A stretch of 6,149 nt of DNA from JANNRA01 sp031401035 (GTDB lineage: Bacteria > Desulfobacterota > Binatia > HRBIN30 > CADEER01): the NCBI GenBank assembly GCA_031401035.1, contig JANNRA010000207.1, positions 1 to 6,149 on the forward strand, given 5' to 3'. The notes under the pieces were generated by a model. The model saw only the letters and a list, made by a program, of their open reading frames with translations. It was not told where the DNA came from and ran no database searches. Position numbers and translations under genes: made by a program. Position 1 is the stretch's first letter; each line of letters opens with the position of its first letter. Shown piece by piece: positions 5,526 through 6,149 of the stretch.

Positions 5526-5975
5526 ATGGCGCGGTGCGGCGTGCTCCTGGCGCTGCTGCTGAGCGCCGGCTGCGCCAAGCCCGGGCCCGCCCCGGCGCCG
5601 CCGTCCGAGCCGCCGCCGTTGCGCGCCACCGACCTGCCGCGCGTCGGCCACTTCGCCGGCACCGTGCCGTGCGCGGACTGCGCCGCCGTCGAGGTGGAGC
5701 TGATGCTCTCCGCCGACTGGGACGGCCGCAACCTCTACCACCTGGTGGAGGTCCGCCGCGGCGGCGCCGGCGGCGACCGGCGCGTCGAGAGCGACGGCGC
5801 CTGGGAGTCGAGCCGCGGCACGCCAGCGGATCCGGCCGCCGTCGTCTATCAGCTCAACCCCGACCGCCCCGGCCAGCGCCGCTACTTCGTCGTCGTCGAC
5901 GAGCGCAGCATCCGCCTGCTCGACGACACCCTGACGGCCACCGGCGCCCCGCTGACCCGCGTCGACGGCCGCTGA
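5526..5975 (+). CDS. NlpE N-terminal-domain lipoprotein
   Basis: A 149-residue predicted lipoprotein. MARCGVLLALLLSAGC is a short signal peptide ending in a lipobox with Cys16; Ala17 and Lys18 follow, so there is no Asp at +2 and outer-membrane sorting is expected. A Pro-rich linker (residues 19-31) leads to GHFAGTVPCADC (41-52), the CxxC-bearing hallmark of NlpE N-terminal domains, followed by EVELMLSADW, YHLVEV, DGAW and YFVVVDERSIRLLD strands. In E. coli NlpE senses surface contact and envelope or copper stress through the Cpx pathway; that role is not shown here. Only the N-terminal domain is present (E. coli NlpE is about 236 residues). The ATG at 5526 gives the cleanest signal peptide; an in-frame GTG at 5508 would add six residues and overlap the preceding small ORF. 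Confidence 0.8.
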   Translation: MARCGVLLALLLSAGCAKPGPAPAPPSEPPPLRATDLPRVGHFAGTVPCADCAAVEVELMLSADWDGRNLYHLVEVRRGGAGGDRRVESDGAWESSRGTPADPAAVVYQLNPDRPGQRRYFVVVDERSIRLLDDTLTATGAPLTRVDGR

Positions 5976-6045
5976 CCCGCCGCGGCGTCGCCAACCGCGG
6001 AACCGGCCACTGGAGGGCGCCGCCCCGTCGGCGAGCGGCCAGCCG

Positions 6046-6149
6046 AAGCTTGTCGGCAACGATCCATGGGCGGTGCCCCAGCGGACGCTCAATCCGACCT
6101 GGAGCCCGGACTCGAAGTGGGTGGCCTACGCGGCCCGGCTCAACACGCT
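6046..6149 (+). pseudogene. PD40/TolB-type beta-propeller fragment, 5'-truncated, runs off window
   Basis: The frame through 6046-6149 reads KLVGNDPWAVPQRTLNPTWS and then PDSKWVAYAARLNT. WSPDSKWVAYA is a textbook PD40 propeller-blade motif, and the preceding DPxxVPxRTLNPxW resembles mid-protein propeller segments of tricorn-like S41 peptidases. The frame is open only back to 5956, after a TGA at 5953, and has no ATG, GTG or TTG before the motif; the first is a GTG inside it at 6073. The residues before KLV are low-complexity and not propeller-like. So the recognisable part begins abruptly, as expected for a truncated gene, a frameshift upstream or a misassembled junction. No signal peptide or earlier blade is present. 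The family call rests on about 30 residues. Confidence 0.55.

Noticed and set aside
5364..6092. Minus-strand open frame opposite the lipoprotein gene
   Set aside because: It is antisense to a gene with signal peptide, lipobox and NlpE motif, and no family is recognisable.

Overview
The window is very GC-rich bacterial chromosomal DNA with dense coding, short intergenic gaps and several overlapping start/stop codons. The order rplU-rpmA-obgE-proB is a conserved housekeeping block common in Proteobacteria and related phyla. The L27 without an N-terminal pro-sequence, an NlpE-type lipoprotein and a DxDxT 'APP1-like' phosphatase together suggest a Gram-negative, proteobacterium-like lineage, perhaps one formerly placed among the Deltaproteobacteria. 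That placement is inference and cannot be fixed from this sequence alone.

Layout. A minus-strand operon fills the left third: plsX (1232-2281), then a HAD-superfamily phosphatase of the phosphatidate phosphatase APP1/DUF2183 type (199-1239, overlapping plsX by 8 nt), then cutA (1-202, ATGA overlap, running off the left edge). A 120-bp divergent intergenic region (2282-2401) carries candidate promoters in both directions and two inverted repeats. The plsX promoter candidate sits so close to the ATG that the transcript would be leaderless. On the plus strand follow rplU (2402-2722), rpmA (2725-2979), obgE (3059-4099) and proB (4096-5244, GTG start overlapping the obgE stop). Hairpins lie between rpmA and obgE. 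After proB comes about 260 bp without a recognised gene. It holds an 18-bp tandem repeat and a possible 44-codon ORF whose stop overlaps an upstream GTG of the next gene. An NlpE-N-domain lipoprotein gene (5526-5975) follows. The last ~100 bp encode a recognisable PD40/TolB-type beta-propeller segment, but the frame has no start codon or upstream domain, so it looks like a 5'-truncated gene or an assembly junction.

How the genes fit together. The plus-strand block combines ribosome components (bL21, bL27), a 50S-assembly GTPase (Obg) and the first step of proline synthesis (ProB). The minus-strand block pairs an acyl-phosphate-forming phospholipid enzyme (PlsX) with a putative phosphatidate-type phosphatase, which may indicate a shared role in phospholipid metabolism. 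The most interesting observations are the unusual PlsX (altered MGGD and GNTGA motifs plus an in-frame 18-bp repeat expansion in a conserved loop), the candidate leaderless promoter with its dyad, the open frame with repeats behind proB, and the decapitated propeller at the right edge. I see no CRISPR array, tRNA, rRNA or insertion sequence, and no clear evidence of a wholly new multi-gene system.
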